DNA of 62,783 nt from Rhodocyclaceae bacterium (lineage in GTDB: Bacteria > Pseudomonadota > Gammaproteobacteria > Burkholderiales > Rhodocyclaceae). Position 1 is the stretch's first letter; each line of letters starts with the position of its first letter. Position numbers and translations under genes: made by a program. Positions 16,631 to 24,479 of this stretch are shown piece after piece. The notes under the pieces were generated by a model. That model was not told the origin of the DNA. It made no database searches and worked only from the letters and a program-made list of their open reading frames with translations. The stretch is from NCBI GenBank assembly GCA_028869135.1, contig JAGWTC010000015.1:1-62783 (forward strand), written 5' to 3'.

Positions 16631-18115
16631 ATGACCGAATACGCAGCGCCATTGATGTTCGCGGGACTGGTGTGCTTCCTGCTCATCGGCTTTCCGGTCG
16701 CCTTCTCGCTCGCCGCGCTGGGCCTCTCCGCGGCCTTCATCGGCGTCGAGCTCGGCTTCTTCCCGGCCACTTTCGTCGAGGGCATGCCCTTCCGCATCTT
16801 CGACATCCTCTCGCGCGAACTATTGCTCTCCGTGCCCTTCTTCACCTTCATGGGCGCGCTGCTGGAACGCTGCGGCTTGGCCGAAGACCTGCTCGAAGGC
16901 GTGGGCCAGCTCTTCGGCGGCCTACCCGGCGGCGTGGCCATCGGCGTGATCCTGGTCGGCGCGATTCTCGGCGCCATCACCGGCACCGTCGCCGCCTCGG
17001 TGATCGCCATGGGCATGATCTCGCTGCCGGTGATGCTGCGCTACGGCTACGACATGCGCATCGCCACCGGCGTGATCGCCGCCTCGGGCACCATCACGCA
17101 ACTGATTCCGCCCTCGCTGGTGCTGATCATTCTGGCCGACCAACTGCACACGCCAGTCAGCGACATGTATGCCGGCGCCATGGGTCCGTCGCTGGTGCAG
17201 GTGCTGCTCTTCGTCGCCTTCATCGTCTTCGTCGCGGTGACGCGGCCCGACAAGGTGCCGCCGCTGCCGCCCGAGGCGCGCACCCAGCGCGGCTGGCCGC
17301 TGTTCAGGCGCGTTCTGTGGGGCATGCTGCCTTCCGTCGCGCTGATCTTCCTCGTGCTCGGCACCATCTTCATGGGGCTCGCCACGCCGACCGAAGCCGG
17401 CGCCATGGGCGCAGTCGGCGCCATGGTGCTCGCCGCGCTGCACCAGCGCCTGAACTGGAAGCTGGTGTGGCAAAGCATGCAATCGACAATGGAAATCACC
17501 ACCATGGTGGTCTTCATCCTGATCGGCTCGACCATGTTCACGCTGGTATTCCAGGGCATGCACGGCAACCACTGGGTCGAGTCGCTGGTGACCTCGCTGC
17601 CCGGCGGCGTGATCGGCTTCCTGATCTTCGTGAACCTGCTGGTCTTCGTGCTGGCTTTTTTCCTCGACTTCTTCGAGATCGCCTTCATCCTGATTCCGCT
17701 GCTGGCGCCGGTGGCGCAAAAGCTCGGCATCGATCTGGTGTGGTTCGGCGTGCTGATCTGCATCACCATGCAGACCGCCTTCATGCACCCGCCTTTCGGC
17801 TTTGCGCTGTTCTACCTGCGCGGCATCGCCCCCAAGAACGTAAAGAGCGGCGACATCTATCGCGGTGCGATTCCCTGGCTGGGTCTGCAATTGCTGATGG
17901 CGGGCATCGTCATCTTCTGGCCGGGGCTGGTCACCGGCATGCTCGACAAACACGCCGTCATCAATCCGGACAAGGTAAAGATCGAACTGCCCGCCTTCCC
18001 CTATGCGCCGTATGCGGCGCCCGATGAAGTGCAGGGCGGGCCGGAAGCCTCGGTCGCCAACGACGCTGGTGACCGGGCGATCAGCCGCGTGCTGCGCGGG
18101 CAGGGCTCGCGCTGA
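16631..18115 (+). CDS. dctM: TRAP transporter large permease (DctM family)
   Basis: A 494-residue membrane protein with about twelve helices, the translocating subunit of the TRAP system encoded with the upstream dctQ. Typical segments are LLSVPFFTFMGALLERCGLAEDLLEG, GGVAIGVILVGAILGAITGTVAASVIAMG, the IASGTITQLIPPSLVLI-like region (AASGTITQLIPPSL), and GLATPTEAGAMGAVGAM. The C-terminal soluble tail (about residues 440-494) is hydrophilic and Pro/Ala-rich. It is longer than in many DctM proteins, which suits the carboxylate-type long large permeases. A decayed second copy of the last quarter-kilobase of this gene lies at 19352-19599. Confidence 0.93.
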   Translation: MTEYAAPLMFAGLVCFLLIGFPVAFSLAALGLSAAFIGVELGFFPATFVEGMPFRIFDILSRELLLSVPFFTFMGALLERCGLAEDLLEGVGQLFGGLPGGVAIGVILVGAILGAITGTVAASVIAMGMISLPVMLRYGYDMRIATGVIAASGTITQLIPPSLVLIILADQLHTPVSDMYAGAMGPSLVQVLLFVAFIVFVAVTRPDKVPPLPPEARTQRGWPLFRRVLWGMLPSVALIFLVLGTIFMGLATPTEAGAMGAVGAMVLAALHQRLNWKLVWQSMQSTMEITTMVVFILIGSTMFTLVFQGMHGNHWVESLVTSLPGGVIGFLIFVNLLVFVLAFFLDFFEIAFILIPLLAPVAQKLGIDLVWFGVLICITMQTAFMHPPFGFALFYLRGIAPKNVKSGDIYRGAIPWLGLQLLMAGIVIFWPGLVTGMLDKHAVINPDKVKIELPAFPYAPYAAPDEVQGGPEASVANDAGDRAISRVLRGQGSR

Positions 18116-18121
18116 ACACGC

Positions 18122-19228
18122 TTATTTCTTCGGCAACGGCCTGAACAGCGGCGCCTTGCCGTGCGGCAGCGAGCGCCAGTATTGCGGCGGCGCATCGACC
18201 TGCGCTCCGAGCTGAGCCGCGGCATGCCACGGCCAATGCGGGTCGTAGAGCATGCTGCGCGCCAGGCCGATCAAGTCGGCTTGTCCCGTGCTCACAATCG
18301 TTTCCGCCTGGCTCGCGTCTGTGATCAGGCCAACGCCTATGGTGGTCATGCCAGTCTCGGCCTTGACGCGTTCAGCCAGATGCAGCTGGTAGCCCGGGCC
18401 GACGGGGATTTTCTGCAAGGGCGACAAGCCGCCGCTCGACACGTGAATGAAATCTGCGCCGCGCGCCTTGAGCGCATGCGCGAGCACAAGACTCTGCTCC
18501 AGATCCCAGCCACCCTCGACCCAATCGGTTGCGGAGATGCGCATGCCGACCGGCTTGCCGGCGGGAAACGCTTCACGCACTGCATCGAAGATTTCGAGCG
18601 GAAAGCGCATCCGGTTCTCGAGCGTACCGCCGTATTCGTCGTCGCGCTGGTTGGACAGCGGCGACATGAACTCATGCAGCAAATAGCCATGCGCGCCGTG
18701 TATCTCGATGGCATCAATGCCGATTGCCGCAGCACGGCGCGCGGCGGCCGCGAAGGCATCGCGAATTTTTTTGATTCCGTCGCGATCGAGCGCGCGCGGC
18801 GCCGGGTAATCGGTGTCGAAAGATAACGCGGAAGGCGCCAGCGGCGTCCAGCCGCCATCGGCCGCGGCAACCGCCGCGCCTTGGCGCCACGGCACTTGCG
18901 TGGAGCCCTTGCGGCCGGCGTGCGCGAGTTGAATCGCGACCGGCATGTTCGAATAGCGGCGCCCGGCGGCCAAGGCATATGCCAAGGCAGCCTGATTCGC
19001 ATCCGACCAGAGGCCGAGATCGGCAGGCGAGATGCGTCCTTCGGGCGTAACAGCAGTTGCCTCAATGACAAACAGGCCGGCGCCGGACAGCAGCATATTG
19101 CCGAAATGGATCACATGCCAGTCGCTGGCGTTGCCATCCTCGGCCGAGTACTGGCACATCGGCGCGATGACGATGCGATTGGGCAGCTGCAACTGGCCGA
19201 GGGAATAAGAAGAGAAAAGTGTGCTCAT
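18122..19228 (-). CDS. NADPH-dependent ene-reductase, old yellow enzyme (YqjM/NamA-like)
   Basis: A 368-residue FMN flavoprotein that reduces activated C=C bonds of enones and similar compounds. It belongs to the YqjM (thermophilic-like) class: NRIVIAPMCQYSAEDG carries the redox-tuning Cys and the Tyr, QLAHAGRKGST binds flavin, and EIHGAHGYLLHEFMSPLSNQ provides the two active-site histidines. VGMRISATDWVEGGW and GVGLITDASQAE follow in family order. The start at 19228 is supported by GGAG six bases upstream; the frame continues a little upstream. The gene ends 6 bp from dctM, tail to tail. It sits between dctM and a decayed copy of the dctM 3' end. Confidence 0.92.
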   Translation of the reverse strand: MSTLFSSYSLGQLQLPNRIVIAPMCQYSAEDGNASDWHVIHFGNMLLSGAGLFVIEATAVTPEGRISPADLGLWSDANQAALAYALAAGRRYSNMPVAIQLAHAGRKGSTQVPWRQGAAVAAADGGWTPLAPSALSFDTDYPAPRALDRDGIKKIRDAFAAAARRAAAIGIDAIEIHGAHGYLLHEFMSPLSNQRDDEYGGTLENRMRFPLEIFDAVREAFPAGKPVGMRISATDWVEGGWDLEQSLVLAHALKARGADFIHVSSGGLSPLQKIPVGPGYQLHLAERVKAETGMTTIGVGLITDASQAETIVSTGQADLIGLARSMLYDPHWPWHAAAQLGAQVDAPPQYWRSLPHGKAPLFRPLPKK

Positions 19229-19351
19229 GCGTTGCTCCATAGAAGTCATGGAGCGTAACCGAGCGCATGTCATTGCGCAGCCCGGCTAGAGCGAAAAATG
19301 CTTTCGCGAAATGTGAACAATCCCGCCTGTCCGCGCAAGGGCGGCGCGGCG

Positions 19352-19599
19352 CTTACGCGGCGCGATTCGCTGGCTGGGCGTGCAACGGGATCGTCATCTT
19401 CTGACCGGGGCTAGCCATCAGCATGCTCGACAAAAACGCCGTCATCAACCCGGACAAGGTAAAGCTCGAACTGTCGGCCTTTCCCTATGCGCCATATGCG
19501 GCGCCGGACGAAGTACAGGACAGACCGGAGGCCTCAGTCGAGAATGATGCAGAAGCGCGTGCGATCAGTCGGAAGCTGCGCGAGCCACGTGAGCATTAA
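19352..19599 (+). pseudogene. Remnant of a duplicated TRAP large-permease (dctM) 3' end
   Basis: On the plus strand this stretch is recognisably a diverged copy of 17854-18115, the 3' end of dctM. After an 11-nt deletion near 19384, the frame reads GIVIF-stop-PGLAISMLDKNAVINPDKVKLEL and continues to a TAA at 19597. By eye, 52 of 70 residues match the intact tail, and the TGG codon for Trp has become TGA. There is no start, so it is not translated. Intact and decayed copies are in the same orientation and bracket the old-yellow-enzyme gene. Either a tandem duplication decayed, or something inserted at the gene end and restored it. Confidence 0.85.
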
Positions 19600-19607
19600 G
19601 TGACCGC

Positions 19608-20315
19608 TCATATAGCAGTGACTTGGTAGCCGTCAACAGCCGACCACCTTATTGCATGACGGCCAGCTTCACTTTCAACCCAAATAAACTCATCCTCGAA
19701 AAAGATGAAATTAAGTTGTTCAGAAAGCAGCCCCCATCCTGAATTTATTTGAAGGGCAGAAATTCCGTATTTGCGAATAGCTGCTTCTCGTTGCTGTTCC
19801 GGCATAACCGCAAGATTAAGCTTTCTGTTACGGACCGCATTCGCAGACCACTTGGCAGGGTGAGGCTCTTCTAGACCGACAACCTCGGAAATTCTGATGT
19901 ATTTACCTTGCGCCTTTATCTCACTTTGAAGGAGCGAAGCTTTAGCCAGGATCTCAAATCCTTTCTTCATCTTCGCATTCGAGATAACACTTTCGGCAGC
20001 CCCAAGTAGCACGGCCCCACTTACAACCCAGGAAAGTGACCCGATAAATCCTATTCCGCTTGAAAAGCCAGCCATTTCTTCCTGCGCTGCGCTTCTTAAA
20101 GCTATCAGCTGTCGAATCTTCGTTTCAGGAAAGAGCTGAATTCTTGTTGCGAGTATTTCCTTGCCTGAGGCCAAGTGCAGTTTTAATGCTTTCCCCTCGG
20201 GAGCGGAAGCCTCATCTTCAAGTTCAACCCATTCTTCATCGACCGTCTCTGTAACGTCTATAGGTGCCAAACCCATCGCAGCGCGGGCGGCATTCATGCC
20301 ACTTTTGGTTCCCAT
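19608..20315 (-). CDS. Hypothetical protein with one hydrophobic segment
   Basis: A 235-residue protein I do not recognise. Residues about 1-75 are acidic and soluble (VDEEWVELEDEASAPEGK). One hydrophobic stretch follows at about residues 84-108 (GIGFIGSLSWVVSGAVLLGA). The C-terminal half is basic then mixed, with IRISEVVGLEEPHP and a final beta-like part FEDEFIWVESEAGRHAIRW. The DNA is visibly richer in A and T than its neighbours and codon choice differs (many AAA, ATT, GAA), which suggests acquisition from elsewhere. It ends 9 bp from the dctM remnant and starts 27 bp from the TRAP binding-protein stop. Confidence 0.6.
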   Translation of the reverse strand: MGTKSGMNAARAAMGLAPIDVTETVDEEWVELEDEASAPEGKALKLHLASGKEILATRIQLFPETKIRQLIALRSAAQEEMAGFSSGIGFIGSLSWVVSGAVLLGAAESVISNAKMKKGFEILAKASLLQSEIKAQGKYIRISEVVGLEEPHPAKWSANAVRNRKLNLAVMPEQQREAAIRKYGISALQINSGWGLLSEQLNFIFFEDEFIWVESEAGRHAIRWSAVDGYQVTAI

Positions 20316-20342
20316 GTTCGAGCTTCCGTTCGAGGTGGTTAA

Positions 20343-21488
20343 TTATTTCGCCAACGCGCTGGCGGTTGCACCGACAAAGTTATCGTACGGCCGCTCCGCC
20401 ACGCCGAACCACAGCATCTGTTCGTCGCGGAATTTGCGCCAGGGAGCGTAGATGCGCGCGAAGCGCGGGTGCTTGGCGGCCAGCTCCTCGTACAGCGCGA
20501 AGGTCTCGTGCTGCGCGGCGGCCATGATTTCCTTGGAGAAGAAACGCAGCTCGACGCCGGCGCCGATGAGGCGCTTGAGCGCCGCCATATTGTTGGCGTC
20601 GTAGGCGGCCTGCATATTGTTATGCGCATAGGCGCAGGCATCTTCGAGGACGGCCTGATAGCTTTTCGGCAGCGCCTTCCATTCGTCCATGTTCACGAAC
20701 ATCGACAGCTGCGCGCCGCCCTCCCACCAGGCCGGCGTGTAGTAGTACTTGGCAATCTTCTGGAAGCCGAATTTCTCGTCGTCGTAGGGGCCAACCCATT
20801 CGGCCGCATCGATGGCGCCCTTTTCCAGCGCCGGGTAGAGATCGTTGCCGGGAATCTGCTGCGGCAGCACGCCGAGGCGCTGCATGACCTGGCCGGCAAG
20901 GCCGCCGATGCGCAGCTTCAAGCCCTTCATGTCGGCCAGCGTATTGATCTCCTTGCGGTACCAGCCGCCCATCTGCGCGCCGGTATTGCCGCAGGGGATG
21001 TTGTAGATGTTGTATTCGCCGAGCAGGTCGCGGATCAGCTGCAGGCCGCCGCCGTGCCACATCCACGCCGCGTGCTGGCGGCTGTTCATGCCGAAGGGCA
21101 TGGCGGTGTCAAAGGCCAGCGCCGGGTCCTTGCCGACGTAGTAGTAGCTGGTGGTGTGGCCGATGGGCACGGTGCCCTTCTGCACCGCATCCATGACCTG
21201 CCCGCCCGGCATCAGTTCGCCGCCGGCGAAGACTTCGATCTGGAAGCGGCCGTCGGTGGCCGCGGCAACGCGATCGGCGACGACATGCGCGGCGCCGAAG
21301 ATGGTGTCGAGGCTCTTGGGATAGCTCGATGCGAGCCGCCACTTGATGATGGGCAAATCGCTGCCGACCGCCAGTGGCGCCGCTGCGGCCGCTGCGGGCT
21401 GCGCCGCTTCCTGCTTGCCGCAGGCGGCGAGGACGCTGCCGCCCGCAAGCGCGGTGACGGCGTGCTGGACGAAGCGGCGGCGCGACAC
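20343..21488 (-). CDS. dctP: TRAP transporter substrate-binding protein (DctP/TakP-like), predicted Tat lipoprotein
   Basis: A 381-residue periplasmic binding protein of the TRAP family. The N-terminus has a twin-arginine motif (MSRRRFVQHAV) followed by a lipobox (VLAACG), so it may be Tat-exported and lipid-anchored. The mature part shows ASSYPKSLDTIFGAAHVVAD, EVFAGGELMPGGQVMDAVQKG, and LADMKGLKLRIGGLAGQVM with the arginine that binds the ligand carboxylate. EWVGPYDDEKFG follows; this set fits the TakP group that binds 2-oxoacids as dimers. It presumably partners with the DctQ/DctM pair at 16-18 kb, although it is now on the opposite strand. pmbA is 2 bp upstream in the same direction. Confidence 0.9.
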   Translation of the reverse strand: MSRRRFVQHAVTALAGGSVLAACGKQEAAQPAAAAAAPLAVGSDLPIIKWRLASSYPKSLDTIFGAAHVVADRVAAATDGRFQIEVFAGGELMPGGQVMDAVQKGTVPIGHTTSYYYVGKDPALAFDTAMPFGMNSRQHAAWMWHGGGLQLIRDLLGEYNIYNIPCGNTGAQMGGWYRKEINTLADMKGLKLRIGGLAGQVMQRLGVLPQQIPGNDLYPALEKGAIDAAEWVGPYDDEKFGFQKIAKYYYTPAWWEGGAQLSMFVNMDEWKALPKSYQAVLEDACAYAHNNMQAAYDANNMAALKRLIGAGVELRFFSKEIMAAAQHETFALYEELAAKHPRFARIYAPWRKFRDEQMLWFGVAERPYDNFVGATASALAK

Positions 21489-21490
21489 GC

Positions 21491-22825
21491 TCAGCGGCCC
21501 GCGACGGTCATGTTCTCGACCAGGATGGAGCCGACCTGTTTGGAGCCGCGCACCAGCACGTCGTTGCCGACGGCGGCGATATTGCGCAGCATGTCCTTGA
21601 GATTGCCGGCGATGGTGAACTCGTGCACCGGATAGGCGATCTCGCCGTTCTCGATCCAGTAGCCGGCCGCGCCGCGCGAATAGTCGCCGGTCACGTAATT
21701 GACGCCCTGGCCGAGCAGCTCGGTCACGAGCAGGCCGCGCTTGATGCCCTTGATCAGGCCGGCGAAGTTTTCCTTGCCCGGCTTGACGATGAGATTGTGG
21801 CTGCCGCCGGCATTGCCGGTGGTCTGCATGCCGAGCTTGCGCGCCGAATAGGTCGAGAGAAAATAGCCCTGCAGCACGCCGTCGATGATGATCTCGCGAT
21901 CGTGCGTGGCCACGCCGTCGTCGTCGAAGGGGCTGCTGGCGAAGCCGCCCTTGAGGTGCGGCCGTTCGCTGATCTGCATAAACTTCGGAAACACCTGCGT
22001 GCCGAGCGAATCGAGCAGGAAGGACGACTTGCGATACAGCGCGCCGCCGCTGACGGCGCGCACGAAACTGCCGATCAGGCCGGCGGCCAGCGGCGCTTCG
22101 AACAGTACCGGCACCTGGGCAGTCTTGGGCTGGCGCGCACCGAGGCGCGACAGGGCGCGACGGGCGGCGTAGTCGCCAATGATTTCCGGCGCGGCCAGAT
22201 CGCTGCCCTTGCGCTGGCTGCTATACCAGTCGTCGCGCTGCATGTCGTCGCCCTTGCCGGCGATCACCGAACAGGCGATGTAGTGGCGCGAGCTGGCGTA
22301 GCCATCGCAGAAGCCGAGGCTGTTGGCCGAGACGAAATGCGACTGCTGCACCGAGACGCTGGCGCCTTCGGAGTTCGTGATCATGGGGCTGACCGCAAAG
22401 GCAGCGTCTTCGGCGCGCTTGGCGATCTCAATCGACTCTTCCACCGACACATCCCACGGGTGATAGAGATCCAGCTCCATCGGCTGCTTGGCCAGCAACT
22501 TGGCGTCGGCCAGGCCGGCGGCGCTGTCGGCGGCGGTGAAGCGGGCGATCGACAGCGCCGCCTCGACGGTGGAGCGCAGCGCTTCGGGCGCGAAGTCCGA
22601 GGTGCTCGCATGACCGCGCTGCTGGCCCAGATAGACGGTGACGCCGATGCCCTTGTCGCGGTTGTACTCGATGGTCTCGACTTCGGCCTTGCGCACCGAC
22701 ACCGACTGGCCGTAGCCCTCGGAGACGTCAACCTCGCAGGCGGTCGCGCCGACCTTCCTGGCGTGGGCGAGTACGTCCTGGGCGAGGTTGCGCAGATTGT
22801 CTTGGGTATAGCCGAAATCGGACAT
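21491..22825 (-). CDS. pmbA: PmbA/TldE metalloprotease-system subunit
   Basis: A 444-residue partner of TldD; the TldD/TldE heterodimer removes leader peptides from small modified peptides and degrades unfolded CcdA-like substrates. TldE/PmbA carries no HExxxH motif and none is present here. Family segments seen are VDVSEGYGQSVSVRKAEVET, YNRDKGIGVTVYLGQQRG, FASSPFDDDGVATHDREIIIDGVLQGYFLSTYSARKLGM and GAAGYWIENGEIAYPVHEFTIAGNL. It is divergent from darP, an arrangement common in beta- and gammaproteobacteria. The TRAP binding-protein gene follows 2 bp downstream, which looks like a chance joining of operons. Confidence 0.95.
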   Translation of the reverse strand: MSDFGYTQDNLRNLAQDVLAHARKVGATACEVDVSEGYGQSVSVRKAEVETIEYNRDKGIGVTVYLGQQRGHASTSDFAPEALRSTVEAALSIARFTAADSAAGLADAKLLAKQPMELDLYHPWDVSVEESIEIAKRAEDAAFAVSPMITNSEGASVSVQQSHFVSANSLGFCDGYASSRHYIACSVIAGKGDDMQRDDWYSSQRKGSDLAAPEIIGDYAARRALSRLGARQPKTAQVPVLFEAPLAAGLIGSFVRAVSGGALYRKSSFLLDSLGTQVFPKFMQISERPHLKGGFASSPFDDDGVATHDREIIIDGVLQGYFLSTYSARKLGMQTTGNAGGSHNLIVKPGKENFAGLIKGIKRGLLVTELLGQGVNYVTGDYSRGAAGYWIENGEIAYPVHEFTIAGNLKDMLRNIAAVGNDVLVRGSKQVGSILVENMTVAGR

Positions 22826-22867
22826 GGGTGCGGGCCGGGGTGGGGTTATTGGAGGGGGAAAGATATA

Positions 22868-23497
22868 ATGATACCCGTGAAGAAACCTTTTAAAGACCGC
22901 CCCCTGCCCCGCGGAATGTCCGCGCCTGAGGAACTCGATCCGGAACTCGACGATTCCGGCTTCTACGGCCGCCCCAGCAAATCGGCAAAGAAGCGCGAAG
23001 TCGAAGCGCTGCAGGAGCTCGGCGCCAAGCTGGTCGAGCTATCCAGCGACCAGATCAAGAAGATCGAGATGCCGGACGAGCTGCGTGCCGCCTTGAAAGA
23101 GGCGCATCGCCTTGCGCCGCGCACCGAGGGCATGCGGCGCCATCTGCAATTCATCGGCCGCATCATGCGCAAGGTCGATCCAGAGCCGCTGCAGGCGGCT
23201 TTGGACAAAATCGCCGGCCTTTCCGCCGCAGAAAACGCACGCATGCACCAGCGCGAGCGCCTGCGCGACCGCTTTATCGCCGATGAGAAGGTCATCGACG
23301 AAATCGTGGCCAAGTTTCCGAACGCAGACATCCAGTACCTGCGTCAGCAACGTCGCAATGCCATCCGCGAGCAGGAGCTGAAAAAGCCGCCCAAGGCCTA
23401 TCGCGAGATTTTTCGCATCCTGCGCGAACTGGAAAACGGCGGCTCAGCCCTGCCCGTACCGACAGAACCCGAACACGACGAAGGCGATGAAGCATGA
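22868..23497 (+). CDS. darP: Ribosome maturation factor DarP (YjgA, DUF615)
   Basis: A 209-residue protein of the DUF615 family, in E. coli a late assembly factor of the large ribosomal subunit. It is highly charged and helical throughout. The core runs SKSAKKREVEALQELG, then MRRHLQFIGRIMRKVD, then FPNADIQYLRQQRRNAIREQ, all family hallmarks. The N- and C-terminal ends are acidic tails. The ATG at 22868 has GGAGGGGG nine bases upstream. A TATAAT overlapping the start codon is probably fortuitous. mog follows with a 4-bp overlap. Confidence 0.93.
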   Translation: MIPVKKPFKDRPLPRGMSAPEELDPELDDSGFYGRPSKSAKKREVEALQELGAKLVELSSDQIKKIEMPDELRAALKEAHRLAPRTEGMRRHLQFIGRIMRKVDPEPLQAALDKIAGLSAAENARMHQRERLRDRFIADEKVIDEIVAKFPNADIQYLRQQRRNAIREQELKKPPKAYREIFRILRELENGGSALPVPTEPEHDEGDEA

Positions 23498-24084
23498 GCG
23501 GTGACCTGATCAAGATCGGCCTGGTGTCGATTTCCGACCGCGCCTCCGGCGGCATCTACGAAGACAAGGGTATCCCCGGCCTGCGCGACTGGCTCAAGAC
23601 CGCGCTGTCTTCGCCCTGGGAAGAAGAGGTTCGCCTGATTCCCGACGACCAGCCCGAGATCGAGAAGACCCTGACCGAGCTCGTCGACGTAGCCGGTTGC
23701 AACCTGGTGCTCACCACCGGCGGCACCGGCCCCGCCTTGCGCGACGTTACGCCCGAAGCGACGCTGGCTGTCGCCGACAAGGAAATGCCGGGTTTCGGCG
23801 AACAGATGCGCCAGATCAGTCTGCATTTCGTCCCCACCGCGATCCTGTCGCGCCAGGTCGCCGTGGTACGCAAGCAGGCGCTGATCATGAACCTGCCCGG
23901 CCAGCCGCGCGCCATCAAGGAAACGCTGGAAGGCGTCAAGGACGCCGACGGCAAGCAGGTCGTGCACGGCATCTTTGCTGCAGTGCCTTACTGCCTCGAT
24001 TTGATCGGTGCGCCTTATGTCGAGACGCATGATGAAGTTGTTGTCGCGTGGCGGCCTAAGCATGCGGTTCGGCCTAAGGGCTGA
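23494..24084 (+). CDS. mog: Molybdopterin adenylyltransferase Mog
   Basis: A 196-residue enzyme that adenylylates molybdopterin to prepare metal insertion in molybdenum cofactor synthesis. The MoaB/Mog fold begins KIGLVSISDRASGGIYEDKG. The nucleotide/pterin-binding loop is LTTGGTGPALRDVTPEA, with the Mog-type DVTPEA. QALIMNLPGQPRAIKETLEG follows. Length matches Mog (about 195) rather than MoaB (about 170). The start overlaps the darP stop (ATGA), so the two are translationally coupled. No other cofactor genes are in the window. The non-coding repeat pair begins about 35 bp after the stop. Confidence 0.94.
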   Translation: MSGDLIKIGLVSISDRASGGIYEDKGIPGLRDWLKTALSSPWEEEVRLIPDDQPEIEKTLTELVDVAGCNLVLTTGGTGPALRDVTPEATLAVADKEMPGFGEQMRQISLHFVPTAILSRQVAVVRKQALIMNLPGQPRAIKETLEGVKDADGKQVVHGIFAAVPYCLDLIGAPYVETHDEVVVAWRPKHAVRPKG

Positions 24085-24119
24085 GCTGTCTTAATCTCTA
24101 ACCTCTTGGCAGACTAACG

Positions 24120-24326
24120 GCCAATGTCCGGTCTCGCCCGGACAGGCGAGGTACTTTCTTGTTGTACGACAAGAAAGTACCCAAAGAAGCGTACCCTCCG
24201 TCTCGCCGGCTGCGCCGGTGCCTTCGCTCCAGGCAATTGAATCGGCCGGTCTGGAACTCGCTGCGCTCAGACAGCCAGACCGGAAAACTCCGATCCAATT
24301 GCCCTCCACTCAGCGAGCCAGAAGGG
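24120..24326 (+). repeat. Structured non-coding repeat, copy 1
   Basis: A 207-nt element in plus orientation. Order of parts: outer hairpin GTCCGG/CCGGAC; perfect stem GTACTTTCTTG (24151-24161) with CAAGAAAGTAC (24170-24180); CCGGC/GCCGG around TGC (24206-24218); then a long arm. The arm pairs GGCAATTG (24232-24239) with CAATTGCC (24296-24303), ATCGG with CCGAT, and CCGGTCTGG (24246-24254) with CCAGACCGG (24275-24283). It ends with GCGAGCCAGAAGGG. The opposite-strand copy at 24480-24694 keeps the same helices with different bases. Short open frames crossing it are not genes. Confidence 0.8.
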
Positions 24327-24375
24327 ATACAAGACAGCGTTGCTGTCCGCCCTCACCCCGCCCCTCTGATAAAGC

Positions 24376-24419
24376 AACTAGCCAATCGACTAAGCCCGCA
24401 AGCGGGCAAGTCGCTGGTT
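24376..24419. repeat. Central hairpin between the two inverted repeat copies
   Basis: Inside the 153-nt spacer, AACTAG (24376-24381) pairs with CTGGTT (24414-24419), CGACT with AGTCG, and GCCCGC (24394-24399) with GCGGGC (24402-24407). The rest of the spacer holds a purine-rich GGGGAGAGGG tract and no gene. Confidence 0.5.
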
Positions 24420-24479
24420 ATCCCTCCAGGGGAGAGGGAGACCACCGAACGGTCGTTCCCAGATGGTTTGCTTTTCACC

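Noticed and set aside
22864-22869. TATAAT overlapping the darP start codon as a promoter
   Set aside because: Transcription from it would start inside the gene, while the ATG it overlaps has a strong GGAGGGGG at proper distance. Probably chance.
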